A model generated the notes under the pieces. That model was not told the origin of the DNA. It was given only the letters and a program-made list of their open reading frames with translations, and searched no databases. A DNA stretch of 64,000 nucleotides from Pseudomonadota bacterium (GTDB lineage: Bacteria; Pseudomonadota; Gammaproteobacteria; Burkholderiales; Burkholderiaceae_F), in the NCBI GenBank assembly GCA_021842465.1, contig JAKBZN010000005.1:1-64000 (forward strand), read 5' to 3'. Positions 49,915-58,257 of the stretch are shown here, piece by piece (position 1 is the first letter of the stretch; each line of letters starts with the position of its first letter). A program made the translations under genes and the position numbers.

Positions 49915-50685
49915 GTGTCGACCAACCACACCCCCCCCGCGCGCATTGCCATCGTGACCGGCGCCACGTCGGGCATCGGCGAGGCCACGGCGCGCGCCTT
50001 CATCGGCGCCGGCTACGCCGTGATCGGCAATGGACGCACGGCCACCAGATTGCGCGCAATGGAGCGCGAACTCGGCGATGCGTTCCACGGCGTCGAGGGA
50101 GACGCCGCGGACGCCGCGGTGATCGAGCGCTTGTTCGCCGCCGCGCGCGACCGCTACGGTCGCGAGGCCGACATCGTCGTCGCCAATGCCGGCCGCGGCC
50201 TGGGCGGCTCGGTGCGCAGCGCCGATCTGTCCCGCTTCGAAGAGATCCTGCGGCTCAACGTCCAGGGCGTCCTGGCGTTGATGCAGCAGGCAGCGCAACG
50301 GATGGTCGCCGCGCAGGAACGGGGATACCCCACCACCGCGGCCGACATCGTCGTCCTGGGGTCGGTGGTCGGCCGCAACGTGTCGCCCTTCAGCGCGGTG
50401 TACGGCTCCACCAAGTTCGCCGTCCACTCCCTCGCCGAAGGCTTGCGCCGGGAGATCGGCCCGAAAGGCGTGCGCGTGACCCTGGTCGAACCCGGCATCG
50501 TCCTCAGCGGATTCCAGGACGGAGCGGGATACGATGATGCCCAGGTGCGGCACTTCCACGAGCATTTCGGCCCCTTGCTGCAGCCCGACGACATCGCACG
50601 CGCCATCCAGTTCGTCGTGAGCCAACCGCCGCACATCCATGTCAGCGACATCCTGGTTCGGCCGACTCGCCAAGACTATCCGTAA
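49915..50685 (+). CDS. Short-chain dehydrogenase/reductase
   Basis: A 256-residue Rossmann oxidoreductase. The NAD(P) motif is TGATSGIG. The NAG region is NAGRG. The catalytic set is Asn in LRLNVQG, Ser in VLGSVVGRN and Tyr-x-x-x-Lys in YGSTK. The position after the second strand (GNGRTATRL) suggests NADP preference, which is inference. It starts with GTG after GAGGAGG. The substrate is unknown. Its 3' end overlaps the TAXI gene by 47 bases. Confidence 0.93.
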   Translation: MSTNHTPPARIAIVTGATSGIGEATARAFIGAGYAVIGNGRTATRLRAMERELGDAFHGVEGDAADAAVIERLFAAARDRYGREADIVVANAGRGLGGSVRSADLSRFEEILRLNVQGVLALMQQAAQRMVAAQERGYPTTAADIVVLGSVVGRNVSPFSAVYGSTKFAVHSLAEGLRREIGPKGVRVTLVEPGIVLSGFQDGAGYDDAQVRHFHEHFGPLLQPDDIARAIQFVVSQPPHIHVSDILVRPTRQDYP

Positions 50686-52039
50686 CGCGTTCGGGGTGTG
50701 GCGCGACCTGGCTTCGGTCGGCCTGCCCACCCTGCTCGTCATCGCGCTGGCTTTCGGCGCCGCGATTCATTTCATCCAGCCGGCGCCGCCCGATACGGTG
50801 GTCATGTCGACCGGGCCGGACGGCAGCCTGTTCCAGCGGTACGCCGAACGCTATCGCCAAGTCTTCGCCCGCAACGGCATCACCCTGCGCCTGATTCCGT
50901 CGCGCGGTTCGGTCGAGAATCTCGCGCGGCTTGCGGATCCGCATCAACGCGTCGACATCGCCTTCGTTCAGAGCGGGCTGCGGCGCATGCCCGCCGACGC
51001 GAACCTCGTTTCGCTGGGCAGCGTGGCCAACGAGCCGCTTTTCATCCTGTATCGTGCGCCCCGCGCGTTTCACCGCCTCGCCGATTTCACCGGCCGGCGC
51101 CTCGCCATCGGACGTCCGGGCAGTGGCACCGAAGCGCTCGCCTTGACTTTGCTCGAAGCCAACGGCATTCACCGTGGCGGCACCACCCGGTTGGTGCCGC
51201 TCGCCGGCGACGAAGCCATGCGCGCCGTGCTTGCCCATCGTGTCGACGCCGTATTCCTGTCCGGCGACTCGGCCAAGGCCGGGGAAATCCGGCGCCTGCT
51301 CCATACGCCGGGCATCCGCATTTTCGGGTTCGATCAGATCGGCGCATATCTCCATCGATTCCGCTACCTGAACCGCGTCGACGTGCCGATGGGCCTCTTC
51401 GACCTCGGCCGCAACGTTCCCGACCAGCGCACGCCGCTGGTCGCGCCGGCGATGGAACTCGTCGCGCGCGCCAGCCTGCACCCGGCGCTCGTCGACTTGA
51501 TGATCGAGGCGGCACAGGACGTGCACTCCCACGCCACCCTGTTGCAGGCGGCAGGCACCTTTCCCTCGCCGGTGGAACGCGACTTTCCGATGAGCGCCGA
51601 AGCCCTGCGCTATTACAAATCCGGCCAGGGCCTGGCCTATCGCTACCTGCCGTTCTGGCTGGCAAGCCTCGTCAACCGCCTGATCGTCCTGCTGCTGCCG
51701 GTCGTGATCCTGCTGCTCCCCGCGATGCGGGCATTGCCCGGCGTATATGCCTGGCGGGTGCGTCGGCGGATCTACCGGCACTATGGAACGCTGGTGGCGC
51801 TCGAACGCGAATCCGCGGGCATCCGGCCCGGAACCGCCGCCGCAGCCGCCCTGCTCGAACGGCTGAACCGGGTCGAGCGCGACGTCATCGAGATGAAGCT
51901 GCCCAATCCGTTCGCCGACGAAGCCTATGGACTGCGGCAACACCTCCACTTCGTGCGTGCACGCCTGTCCGGCGACCTTGCCGACGGGACCCTGACGCAG
52001 CCGGTCGATCCCGCGCACCGCCCTCCCCGCTCACCCTGA
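50639..52039 (+). CDS. TAXI-type TRAP solute-binding protein, membrane-anchored, orphan
   Basis: A 466-residue protein. An uncleaved TM helix is at about residues 24-46. A TAXI periplasmic-binding domain follows ([47 protein letters not shown]). A second hydrophobic helix lies at about 345-362, and a basic C-terminal tail of about 100 residues follows on the other side. Secreted TAXI proteins feed a TRAP permease, but none is present here and this member is anchored twice, so it may be a sensor or scaffold (inference). It overlaps the SDR gene by 47 bases and its tail overlaps the convergent transporter stop. Confidence 0.88.
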   Translation: MSATSWFGRLAKTIRNAFGVWRDLASVGLPTLLVIALAFGAAIHFIQPAPPDTVVMSTGPDGSLFQRYAERYRQVFARNGITLRLIPSRGSVENLARLADPHQRVDIAFVQSGLRRMPADANLVSLGSVANEPLFILYRAPRAFHRLADFTGRRLAIGRPGSGTEALALTLLEANGIHRGGTTRLVPLAGDEAMRAVLAHRVDAVFLSGDSAKAGEIRRLLHTPGIRIFGFDQIGAYLHRFRYLNRVDVPMGLFDLGRNVPDQRTPLVAPAMELVARASLHPALVDLMIEAAQDVHSHATLLQAAGTFPSPVERDFPMSAEALRYYKSGQGLAYRYLPFWLASLVNRLIVLLLPVVILLLPAMRALPGVYAWRVRRRIYRHYGTLVALERESAGIRPGTAAAAALLERLNRVERDVIEMKLPNPFADEAYGLRQHLHFVRARLSGDLADGTLTQPVDPAHRPPRSP

Positions 52040-53131
52040 CCCGTCCCCTTCCGGGGAGGGAGCGCCGGCCTCGCCCGGCGAGACTGGCTTCTCCTGGGCG
52101 CCGACGCTCAACAATTCGTCGAGGAATACCTGCCCGACGGCGAGGATCACCGGGCCGACGAACAGGCCGATGATCCCGAACGCCATCGCCCCGCCGAGCA
52201 CGCCGATCAACGTGACCACCACCGGCTGGCGGTTGCCCTTGCTGATGAGATAGGGCTTGATGACGCTGTCGGCACCGGCAACCACCACCAGCCCCCAGGC
52301 GGCCAGGAAGATCGCATAGCCGACCTCGTGGTGCAGGAACAGCCAGACGCCGGCGGGAATCCAAACCAAGGGCGGCCCGATCGGAATCACCGAAAGGAAG
52401 AAGGTCAAGAAACCCAGCAGGCTGGCGCCGGGCACGCCGGCGATCTCGAGTCCGATGAACATCAGCACGCCCTGTGCGAACGCGGTTGCGAGCAGCGCGC
52501 GCACCACACCGGCGGTCATCGTCCGCGCCGCCGCCAGGACCGTCAGGCCGGTGTCGCCGAACAGCGTGCCGAAGAGCCGCTGCAGAAAGGCGGAGATCCG
52601 CTCGCCGTCGAGATACAGGAAGAACGCGAGGACCAGGCTGAACAGCACGACCCACAGGCTGCGGGTGAGCGCCGCCGCCGCGGATCCGATCCAGGCGCGC
52701 GCCGGCAGCGATTCCACGGCATGCTGCAGCTGGCTGATGGCGCCCTGGTCGCCCGCGATCACGCTGTCGAGAAAGCGATAGATCGGCGGTCCCACCCACG
52801 GCACCGAGCGGACGAAATCGGCAAGCTGCACGGCAAGGCGATGCAGCGATTCGATCTGCGGGTGGATCTGGTCGATCAGCGAGGAGAGATTGCTCGCCAC
52901 GAACATCATCGGAATCGCCATCACCGCCAGCAGCAGCGCGACCATCACCGCGGCGGCGCCCGCCTTGCCGATCCGATTCCGCAGGGCAGCGAAAATCTCC
53001 CAGGTGGAAAACGTGATGATTGCCGCCCAGGTCAGGGACAGCAGGAACGGCTCGGCGACGCGAAAGGCGGCGTAGCCGAGCGCGCCGACCGCACCGATGG
53101 CGATCAATTGCCGGATCGGGATCTGCGTCAT
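52031..53131 (-). CDS. AI-2E family transporter (TqsA/PerM-like)
   Basis: A 366-residue membrane protein with about eight TM helices and a central periplasmic or cytoplasmic helical region (residues 75-145). Family hallmarks are LFGTLFGD..VLAAARTMTAGVVRALLATAFAQGVLMFIGL and SVIPIGPPLVWIPAG, then ADSVIKPYLISKGNRQPVVVTLIGVLGG. Substrates in the family vary and the autoinducer-2 label is historical. The last 20 residues are proline- and glycine-rich. It is convergent with the TAXI gene (nine-base overlap). Confidence 0.93.
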   Translation of the reverse strand: MTQIPIRQLIAIGAVGALGYAAFRVAEPFLLSLTWAAIITFSTWEIFAALRNRIGKAGAAAVMVALLLAVMAIPMMFVASNLSSLIDQIHPQIESLHRLAVQLADFVRSVPWVGPPIYRFLDSVIAGDQGAISQLQHAVESLPARAWIGSAAAALTRSLWVVLFSLVLAFFLYLDGERISAFLQRLFGTLFGDTGLTVLAAARTMTAGVVRALLATAFAQGVLMFIGLEIAGVPGASLLGFLTFFLSVIPIGPPLVWIPAGVWLFLHHEVGYAIFLAAWGLVVVAGADSVIKPYLISKGNRQPVVVTLIGVLGGAMAFGIIGLFVGPVILAVGQVFLDELLSVGAQEKPVSPGEAGAPSPEGDGSG

Positions 53132-53229
53132 GCCAAAACCGCATTCGATTGCACCACCAGGGTCTCTCCTCCCGTATCCACTGCGCCAGCCGGGAATGAT
53201 AGCGCCCGAGCCGAGCGCCGCTGGACGGC

Positions 53230-53381
53230 GGCCATTGCCTAGGCGAAGCCCGGAGCGAACCGGTGCCCGTCATTGCGAGGGCGAAGCCCGAAGCAATCCA
53301 GCACCCGTCATTGCGAGGGCGAAGCCCGAAGCAATCCAGCACCCGTCATTGCGAGGGCGAAGCCCGAAGCAATCCAGCGTT
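53230..53381. repeat. 38-bp direct tandem repeat array (three near-perfect plus one degenerate unit)
   Basis: Units begin at 53268, 53306 and 53344 with a period of exactly 38 bases. Each starts CGTCATTGCGAGGGCGAAGC and runs on to AATCCAGC. A degenerate fourth unit occupies 53230-53267. The unit equals the left half of the palindromic element at 53344-53426, so the array probably arose by tandem duplication of that half. It lies upstream of the AI-2E transporter gene start. Confidence 0.85.
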
Positions 53382-53426
53382 TACGGATTGCTGGATCGCC
53401 ACGGCCCTGCGGGCCTCGCGATGACG
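53344..53426. repeat. 83-bp palindromic repeat with CGTCAT-type terminal inverted repeats, copy A
   Basis: It begins CGTCATTGCGAG and ends CTCGCGATGACG, inverted at 11 of 12 positions. Its outer 32 and 37 bases match the minus-strand reading of 35545-35621, and the centre is longer here. It carries no coding capacity. It is consistent with a miniature inverted-repeat or REP-like element moved in trans. Confidence 0.75.
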
Positions 53427-53522
53427 ATCGGGAGTGCCGGTCTCGGAACGACGATCGGGAATGCGGATCTCGCGATGACGACCGTGAATGCGGGCCTCGC
53501 GATGAGGACCGTGAATGCGGGC
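53415..53522. repeat. 27-bp direct tandem repeat array (four units)
   Basis: Four units at 53415, 53442, 53469 and 53496, each 27 bases, share the pattern CTCGCGATGACGA-CG-GAATGCGG with a few substitutions. Together with the 38-bp array and the palindromic element they fill the 414 bases between the AI-2E transporter and the DUF748 gene. The right end of the element (CTCGCGATGACG) forms the start of the unit, so this array also looks derived from the element end. Confidence 0.8.
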
Positions 53523-53545
53523 CGCGCGACGGGTGCTGCCGGGAG

Positions 53546-56500
53546 TCACGGTCCCCGGATGTCGATGGCGTTGGGAATCGCCACCAGGCCGGGGAGCGGG
53601 ATCGCCTTCGGTTCGTCGATGTAGACACGGCGATCGGCCACCCCGGCATGCACCAGCGCGGCCTTGACGGCCTCCGCGCGGTGCACGGCAAGCGCGCGCA
53701 GCGCGCGCTTGCCCGCGGCGGCGGAACGCCCTCCCGCCGCGTCGGCCGCGGCGTCGTACGCGGGATGCACGAACACGTTGAGATGCGGATGGACGCGCAG
53801 GACGGCACCGATCGCGTGCAGTTTCCGGCGCTCCGCCGCCGACAGAACCGCGCTGCCGGGGGCGAAATCGATGTGGTGCAGCACGGTCTCCGGTACGTCG
53901 CCGAGCAGCTCGGCGATCCAGTGAAACGGGGCTTCGATCGCGGAGCGCAGGGTGTCGCGGATTGCTGCGTAGATGACCTTGCGGATCACGAAGTTCGGAT
54001 CGTTCAGATTGCCGCGCACCGGAACGTCGAGCCGGATCTGGCCACGATCGTTCTGCAGCACGTCGATGATCGCTTGCAGCGGCAGGTCCCGGGCATCGGC
54101 GCCGCGCACCCGCCGCCCCAGCACCAGCTGGTTGATCTGCATCCGGTTCCGGCCGTCGATGCGGCCGTCGGCGACCGTATAGTGCAGACGCAGATCGAGC
54201 ATGCCCTGGTCGACGCGATACCCGGCGATTTCCATCGCGAACGGATTGAGGGTCGGCATCTCGATGTCGCGGAAATGCACTGCGACGTCGGCCCGCAAAG
54301 GCTTGGCCATCGGCGCGATGCGGCCGGTCACCGCGACGTGGCCGTTGCGGTTGACGAACCCGTGCAGGTCGATCCGCGACCACGACTGCGGCGCATCGCT
54401 GGCGAACGGACCGATGGTGCCCGCCAGCCCGCGAATGCGGGCGTGAAACGGCGACGCCAGCGTGGCATCGGTGAAATCGACGGCGTCATCCGCGAACACC
54501 AGGCGGCCGATGCGGATCGCGAGCCGTGGTCCCGCCGCGGCTGCCGGGGGCATCGCAGCCGAAGTTGCGGCAGACCTCGCAGCGCCATGTGCCCGCGGCC
54601 CGGCTGCGTGCGCAGCGGCCGCCGCGGGCCGGGGTTGCAGGAGCGCCTCCCAATTGAGCCGATGGTCGGGCTCGATGACGATGCGCGCCCGGACCCCTTC
54701 CGTCAGGACCGCGGGCACCTGCACGCCGCGCGGCCAGTCGAGGAGGATGCGCGGCACGCGCAGGTCGCGCCACGACAGCACCGGCTTGCCGTCGCGCCGG
54801 TCGACGATCCGCAGCCGGTCGGCTGCGGCGTGGCCCGCAAACCGCACTTGCATCGGTCCCCGCCTCGGCATCCGGACGCGCAGCGCACCTTGCGCCGAGA
54901 CCATGCCGCCCGCGATCTCCACCGCCCCCAGCGGCGGTAGCCAGGGCTGCATGGCGCGCAGATCCAGCCGCTCCACGGCAATCGCACCCTCGGTGGCGAA
55001 CGGCCTGTACCGCATGCCGCCGCGCCACGACCAGCGCCCCAGGCGGCCGGCGCGGGCCGAGAGTGCGGCCACGGCGATGCGGTGGGTGTGCAGATCGACG
55101 CGCAGGCGTCGCACCGCTGCCGCGGACAGCATTCCGCGCTCGCGACCCCGGCGCCAGAAAAAGCCGGCCAGATCGATGCCGCGCACAGCGATCCGTTGCG
55201 CCGCCAAATCGGCAGTGGCTCCGGTCACGGCGACACGGCGCCCGGATACGCGCAGCGGGCCGGCGCCCTTCGACGCCGTCCGGATCAGCGCCATCGCATC
55301 GGCCACCAGCGCCGCACCCGATACCCGCCGCGCTGCCCAATCGACCCCATCCGCGTCGACGCGGATGCGCCGCCCCATCGCGCGCAGCGAGCCGTGGTTC
55401 CGCCGGCCCGCAACGGCAACCGTGGGCGCATCGAACACCACCGTGACGCCGGACGCCTGCCGCGCCCGCCAGTCGATCCCGTGCACGCCCACCCGCAGGT
55501 CCCGTGCAGCGGCATGCACCGATTCCCTGCGCCGGGTCGCTGCGACGGCCACCGCCGGCGCAGCCCAATCCACCACGAGGCCGGATGCGCCGCGCCTTCC
55601 CCAGTCGATGCCGTGAGCCGTCACCACGATCCGCTGCCCGCCCGCCCGCATCGATCCGGCGCGCGGCGTCGCCGCGACGGCGACCGCGGGGGCGTCGATG
55701 GCCACGGTGATCGCCGATGCCTGGCGCGCTGCGAGATCGACCGCTGCGGCGGCATGGAGGTGCTGCCAACCCAAATGCAGGGCATCGCCCCGTGCCAGCG
55801 CCGCATTGCGCACGTCGACCCCCAGATCCCGCAGGGAAATTCGCCTGCCACCGCCGTCGGAGCGCCACTGTGCCGTCAGCGCGGCATCGAGCTCCCCCCC
55901 GGTCGCCGTCCAGTCCGCGAGCTTGTCGCGCAGGCGTTGCGCCACCCACGGCAGGGAGAGGGCCTCGATCCGTAACCGGGCCTCGCCGGTTGAATCGACG
56001 AGGTCCAGGCGACCGCCGACGTGGAGCGCCCCCGCAGGCGATCGGGCCGAACCGAGGGTCAGCGTCCCCGCGAACCGCCCCGCCCGTCCCCGCCAGGTAC
56101 CGAGATCCCGGCCACGGACGTCGGGCACCGCGAAATCGATCGGCTCGGCAAGGCCGGCTGCGGCATCCGTCACGCGCAGGCGGGCCGACGACAGCGAAAC
56201 CCGCCCGATCCGCCATCGCATCGGAGATGCGGAGGCGGGCGCGGGCGTGCCGCGGCGGGCGGGCAGAACGCGCTCGAATGCGAACCGGCCTGCGGCGTCG
56301 GCCTGCAAGTCCACCCGCAAGCCACGCAAGGTCAGCGCATCGATCCACAGTGCGCGGCGCAGGACCGAATGCGGATCGATCCGTAGATCCGCTGACGCGA
56401 GCGTGAGGGAATCGGCGCCGGGGACGACGTTCCGCGGCTGCGCGATCCGCAGCGACAGGTTCCGGACCTGCACCTTCCAGGTCCAGGGGTCGGCGGAGAG

Positions 56501-56653
56501 CGCTCCCAGTGACAGGGTGACGCCGGGCGTGTTGGTCTGCCAGCGGGCGAGTTCGCGCCGCACGAACCACGGCAAAACCGCCGCGACCCCGAACCAGTAC
56601 AGTGCGAGCAGGGCGCACGACGCACCGACGATCCAGGTGAGGGCTTTTTTCAT
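53546..56653 (-). CDS. Large DUF748/AsmA-like protein with C-terminal OmpA-like segment
   Basis: A 1035-residue protein with an N-terminal TM anchor (residues 3-25) and a long periplasmic beta-rich AsmA/DUF748 body. An internal stretch at about residues 280-510 has five degenerate repeats of about 40 residues built on VxGIDWxARxASGxxVxxDAPxVAVA. The later part carries the DUF748 core (IDLHGFVNRNGHVAVTGRIAPMAKPLRADVAVHFRDIEMPTLNPF). The C-terminal 110 residues begin HIDFAPGSAVLSAAERRKLHAIGAVL, an OmpA-like turn. The family is thought to aid lipid transfer or envelope assembly. The ATG at 56653 begins the TM anchor. Confidence 0.88.
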   Translation of the reverse strand: MKKALTWIVGASCALLALYWFGVAAVLPWFVRRELARWQTNTPGVTLSLGALSADPWTWKVQVRNLSLRIAQPRNVVPGADSLTLASADLRIDPHSVLRRALWIDALTLRGLRVDLQADAAGRFAFERVLPARRGTPAPASASPMRWRIGRVSLSSARLRVTDAAAGLAEPIDFAVPDVRGRDLGTWRGRAGRFAGTLTLGSARSPAGALHVGGRLDLVDSTGEARLRIEALSLPWVAQRLRDKLADWTATGGELDAALTAQWRSDGGGRRISLRDLGVDVRNAALARGDALHLGWQHLHAAAAVDLAARQASAITVAIDAPAVAVAATPRAGSMRAGGQRIVVTAHGIDWGRRGASGLVVDWAAPAVAVAATRRRESVHAAARDLRVGVHGIDWRARQASGVTVVFDAPTVAVAGRRNHGSLRAMGRRIRVDADGVDWAARRVSGAALVADAMALIRTASKGAGPLRVSGRRVAVTGATADLAAQRIAVRGIDLAGFFWRRGRERGMLSAAAVRRLRVDLHTHRIAVAALSARAGRLGRWSWRGGMRYRPFATEGAIAVERLDLRAMQPWLPPLGAVEIAGGMVSAQGALRVRMPRRGPMQVRFAGHAAADRLRIVDRRDGKPVLSWRDLRVPRILLDWPRGVQVPAVLTEGVRARIVIEPDHRLNWEALLQPRPAAAAAHAAGPRAHGAARSAATSAAMPPAAAAGPRLAIRIGRLVFADDAVDFTDATLASPFHARIRGLAGTIGPFASDAPQSWSRIDLHGFVNRNGHVAVTGRIAPMAKPLRADVAVHFRDIEMPTLNPFAMEIAGYRVDQGMLDLRLHYTVADGRIDGRNRMQINQLVLGRRVRGADARDLPLQAIIDVLQNDRGQIRLDVPVRGNLNDPNFVIRKVIYAAIRDTLRSAIEAPFHWIAELLGDVPETVLHHIDFAPGSAVLSAAERRKLHAIGAVLRVHPHLNVFVHPAYDAAADAAGGRSAAAGKRALRALAVHRAEAVKAALVHAGVADRRVYIDEPKAIPLPGLVAIPNAIDIRGP

Positions 56654-56729
56654 GGGCGATCGCTTCAGGGAAAATCGGGGCCGCCGTATGGTCCAGCCAA
56701 TGGGTCCCGCCAATCCTACCGCTTTGCAC

Positions 56730-57635
56730 ATGAACCGACTGCAAGCCGACCTTCTTCTCCTTCTCGCATCCGTGATCTGGGGCACGACCTTCGTCGCACA
56801 GAAAATCGCCAACGACCACGTCGGGCCGCTCGCCTTCGTCGCGGCCCGCTTTGCCGTCGCCACCGCGTTTCTCGCCCCGGCGGCGATCTGGGAGACGCGG
56901 CGCCACCGGCGCACCGGCAATCCGTTGCACCGCCGCGATCTGCTCCGCGGCGCTGTGATTTCCCTGTGCCTCGCCACCGCCGCCTGCGCACAGCAGATTG
57001 GTCTGGTCACAACCAGCGCCACCCATGCGGGCTTCCTCACCGCGGTATACGTCGCGTTCGTCCCGTTCCTGGCCTGGGCTGTCGCGCGGGTGCGCCCGCG
57101 CCCGCCGGTGCTGCTCGCCTGCGCGATCACACTCTATGGCGCATGGCTGCTCGCCGGCTCGGGAACCCACTCGAGCGCTTCCGCCTGGAACCGCGGCGAC
57201 GCGATCATCCTGGGCAGCGACCTCGTCTGGGCGCTGCACGTCACGCTGGTCGGCCACTGGCGCGGCATTGCCGCACGCCCGTTCCTGCTCTCCGGGATGC
57301 AATGCGCCGCCGCGGCGGCCGCAGTGATTCCGATGGCATGGATCGCGCAGCCCGCGTCCTGGGACGCGCTGCGGCCGATCGTGCCGGAAATCGCCTATGC
57401 AGGCGTCTTGTCGAGCGGCGTCGCGTTCACCCTGCAAATCGTGTCCCAACGCCATACGCCGGCGGCGGAGGCCGCGCTCGTGATGTCGCTCGAAAGCGTG
57501 TTCGCGGCGGCTGCCGCAGCGGTGATGCTGGGGGATACGCTGACGCGCAGCGCATCGTTCGGCGCGCTCCTGATTCTGGTCGGCGCGGTGCTGGTCGAAA
57601 TCGGGCCGCTGCTCCGGCCGCGGGCGGCGCGCTGA
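56730..57635 (+). CDS. EamA/DMT-family transporter
   Basis: A 301-residue ten-helix membrane protein made of two EamA halves. The first reads LLLLLASVIWGTTFVAQKIANDHVGPLAFVAARF, and the second begins DAIILGSDLVWALHVTLVG. The last helices contain TPAAEAALVMSLESVFAAAAAAVMLGDTL, the typical RhaT/YdcZ-like ending. It exports metabolites or amino acids (family knowledge; substrate not readable). It is divergent from the DUF748 gene. In-frame ATGs upstream exist but the TM1 spacing favours 56730. Confidence 0.92.
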   Translation: MNRLQADLLLLLASVIWGTTFVAQKIANDHVGPLAFVAARFAVATAFLAPAAIWETRRHRRTGNPLHRRDLLRGAVISLCLATAACAQQIGLVTTSATHAGFLTAVYVAFVPFLAWAVARVRPRPPVLLACAITLYGAWLLAGSGTHSSASAWNRGDAIILGSDLVWALHVTLVGHWRGIAARPFLLSGMQCAAAAAAVIPMAWIAQPASWDALRPIVPEIAYAGVLSSGVAFTLQIVSQRHTPAAEAALVMSLESVFAAAAAAVMLGDTLTRSASFGALLILVGAVLVEIGPLLRPRAAR

Positions 57636-57690
57636 CCGGCAACATGTCCTGCAGAAAAGGGGCGCAGCCGTACCTCGCCTGCGCAATCGA

Positions 57691-58191
57691 CTATGCGGCG
57701 GCGGGTTTTCTGCGGCGCGTCCGCGATGCCTTGCGCAGCGCCTGCAGTTCCTCGCGCTCGGCAACGAAACGCTCGACGGCCTCGAGGCCGGCGGCATCCA
57801 GATCGGCGATGCGCTTCACGAGCCCGACGACGCCCGGCGCCCGCGGCTTGGGTTCGCTGCGCGCCCGCCGCCGTCCCGCGCCCGGCGACGACAGCAGGTA
57901 CCGCATCCGATCCTGCTCATGTTCCCGCGTCGCACGCGCGACGTTGTCGAGTTGGGTCCGCTCGGCTTCGGTCAGACACCAGTGTTCCGGACCGACGACG
58001 TCGGAAAAATATTCGAACATGCGCAGCAGTTTGGTCTTGGATACGGTACCCCGCTCCTCCCAGTCGTAGAGCGATGGCGGCTTCATGTCGAAATGCGCGG
58101 CGATCTGCGCACGCGAGCGCGCAGCACCACTTTCGAGCTTGCGGCGGATCGCCTCTGCGATCGCCGCGCCCAAATCCGGTCCGGTAAGCAT
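57691..58191 (-). CDS. Small helix-turn-helix repressor-like protein
   Basis: A 166-residue protein. An N-terminal XRE/CI-like helix-turn-helix lies at about residues 26-60 (RSRAQIAAHFDMKPPSLYDWEERGTVSKTKLLRMFEYF), the pattern of phage-type transcription repressors. The middle is basic and proline-rich (PGAGRRRARSEPKPRAPG). A helical C-terminus (VERFVAEREELQALRKASR) ends in a lysine/arginine tail. No peptidase S24 domain is visible. It is the last gene of the P450-pabB unit, with palindromic TAGGC sites in the gap just before its start. Confidence 0.75.
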   Translation of the reverse strand: MLTGPDLGAAIAEAIRRKLESGAARSRAQIAAHFDMKPPSLYDWEERGTVSKTKLLRMFEYFSDVVGPEHWCLTEAERTQLDNVARATREHEQDRMRYLLSSPGAGRRRARSEPKPRAPGVVGLVKRIADLDAAGLEAVERFVAEREELQALRKASRTRRRKPAAA

Positions 58192-58257
58192 TGCCTACTG
58201 TCCAACGCGACGCATCCGGTAGGCAATTCCTGACATCCGGAGATAGGCGACGCCTAT
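58191..58257. promoter_or_regulatory. Paired TAGGC palindromes upstream of the repressor
   Basis: TTGCCTAC (58191-58198) and GTAGGCAA (58219-58226) form an inverted pair. A perfect 15-base palindrome, ATAGGCGACGCCTAT (58243-58257), lies next to them, so four TAGGC half-sites fall in 67 bases. They flank the repressor ATG and overlap the pabB stop. They are the natural candidate for autoregulation. Confidence 0.5.

Noticed and set aside
53268-53381. Possible CRISPR array in the 38-bp repeats
   Set aside because: The repeats are directly adjacent, without unique spacers, and no cas gene is near. They are tandem repeats.
54486-57797. 1103-codon minus-strand frame overlapping the DUF748 gene
   Set aside because: It is an offset frame of the DUF748 gene and extends across the divergent DMT transporter gene. 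It has no motif and its amino-acid use is biased to Arg and Gly.
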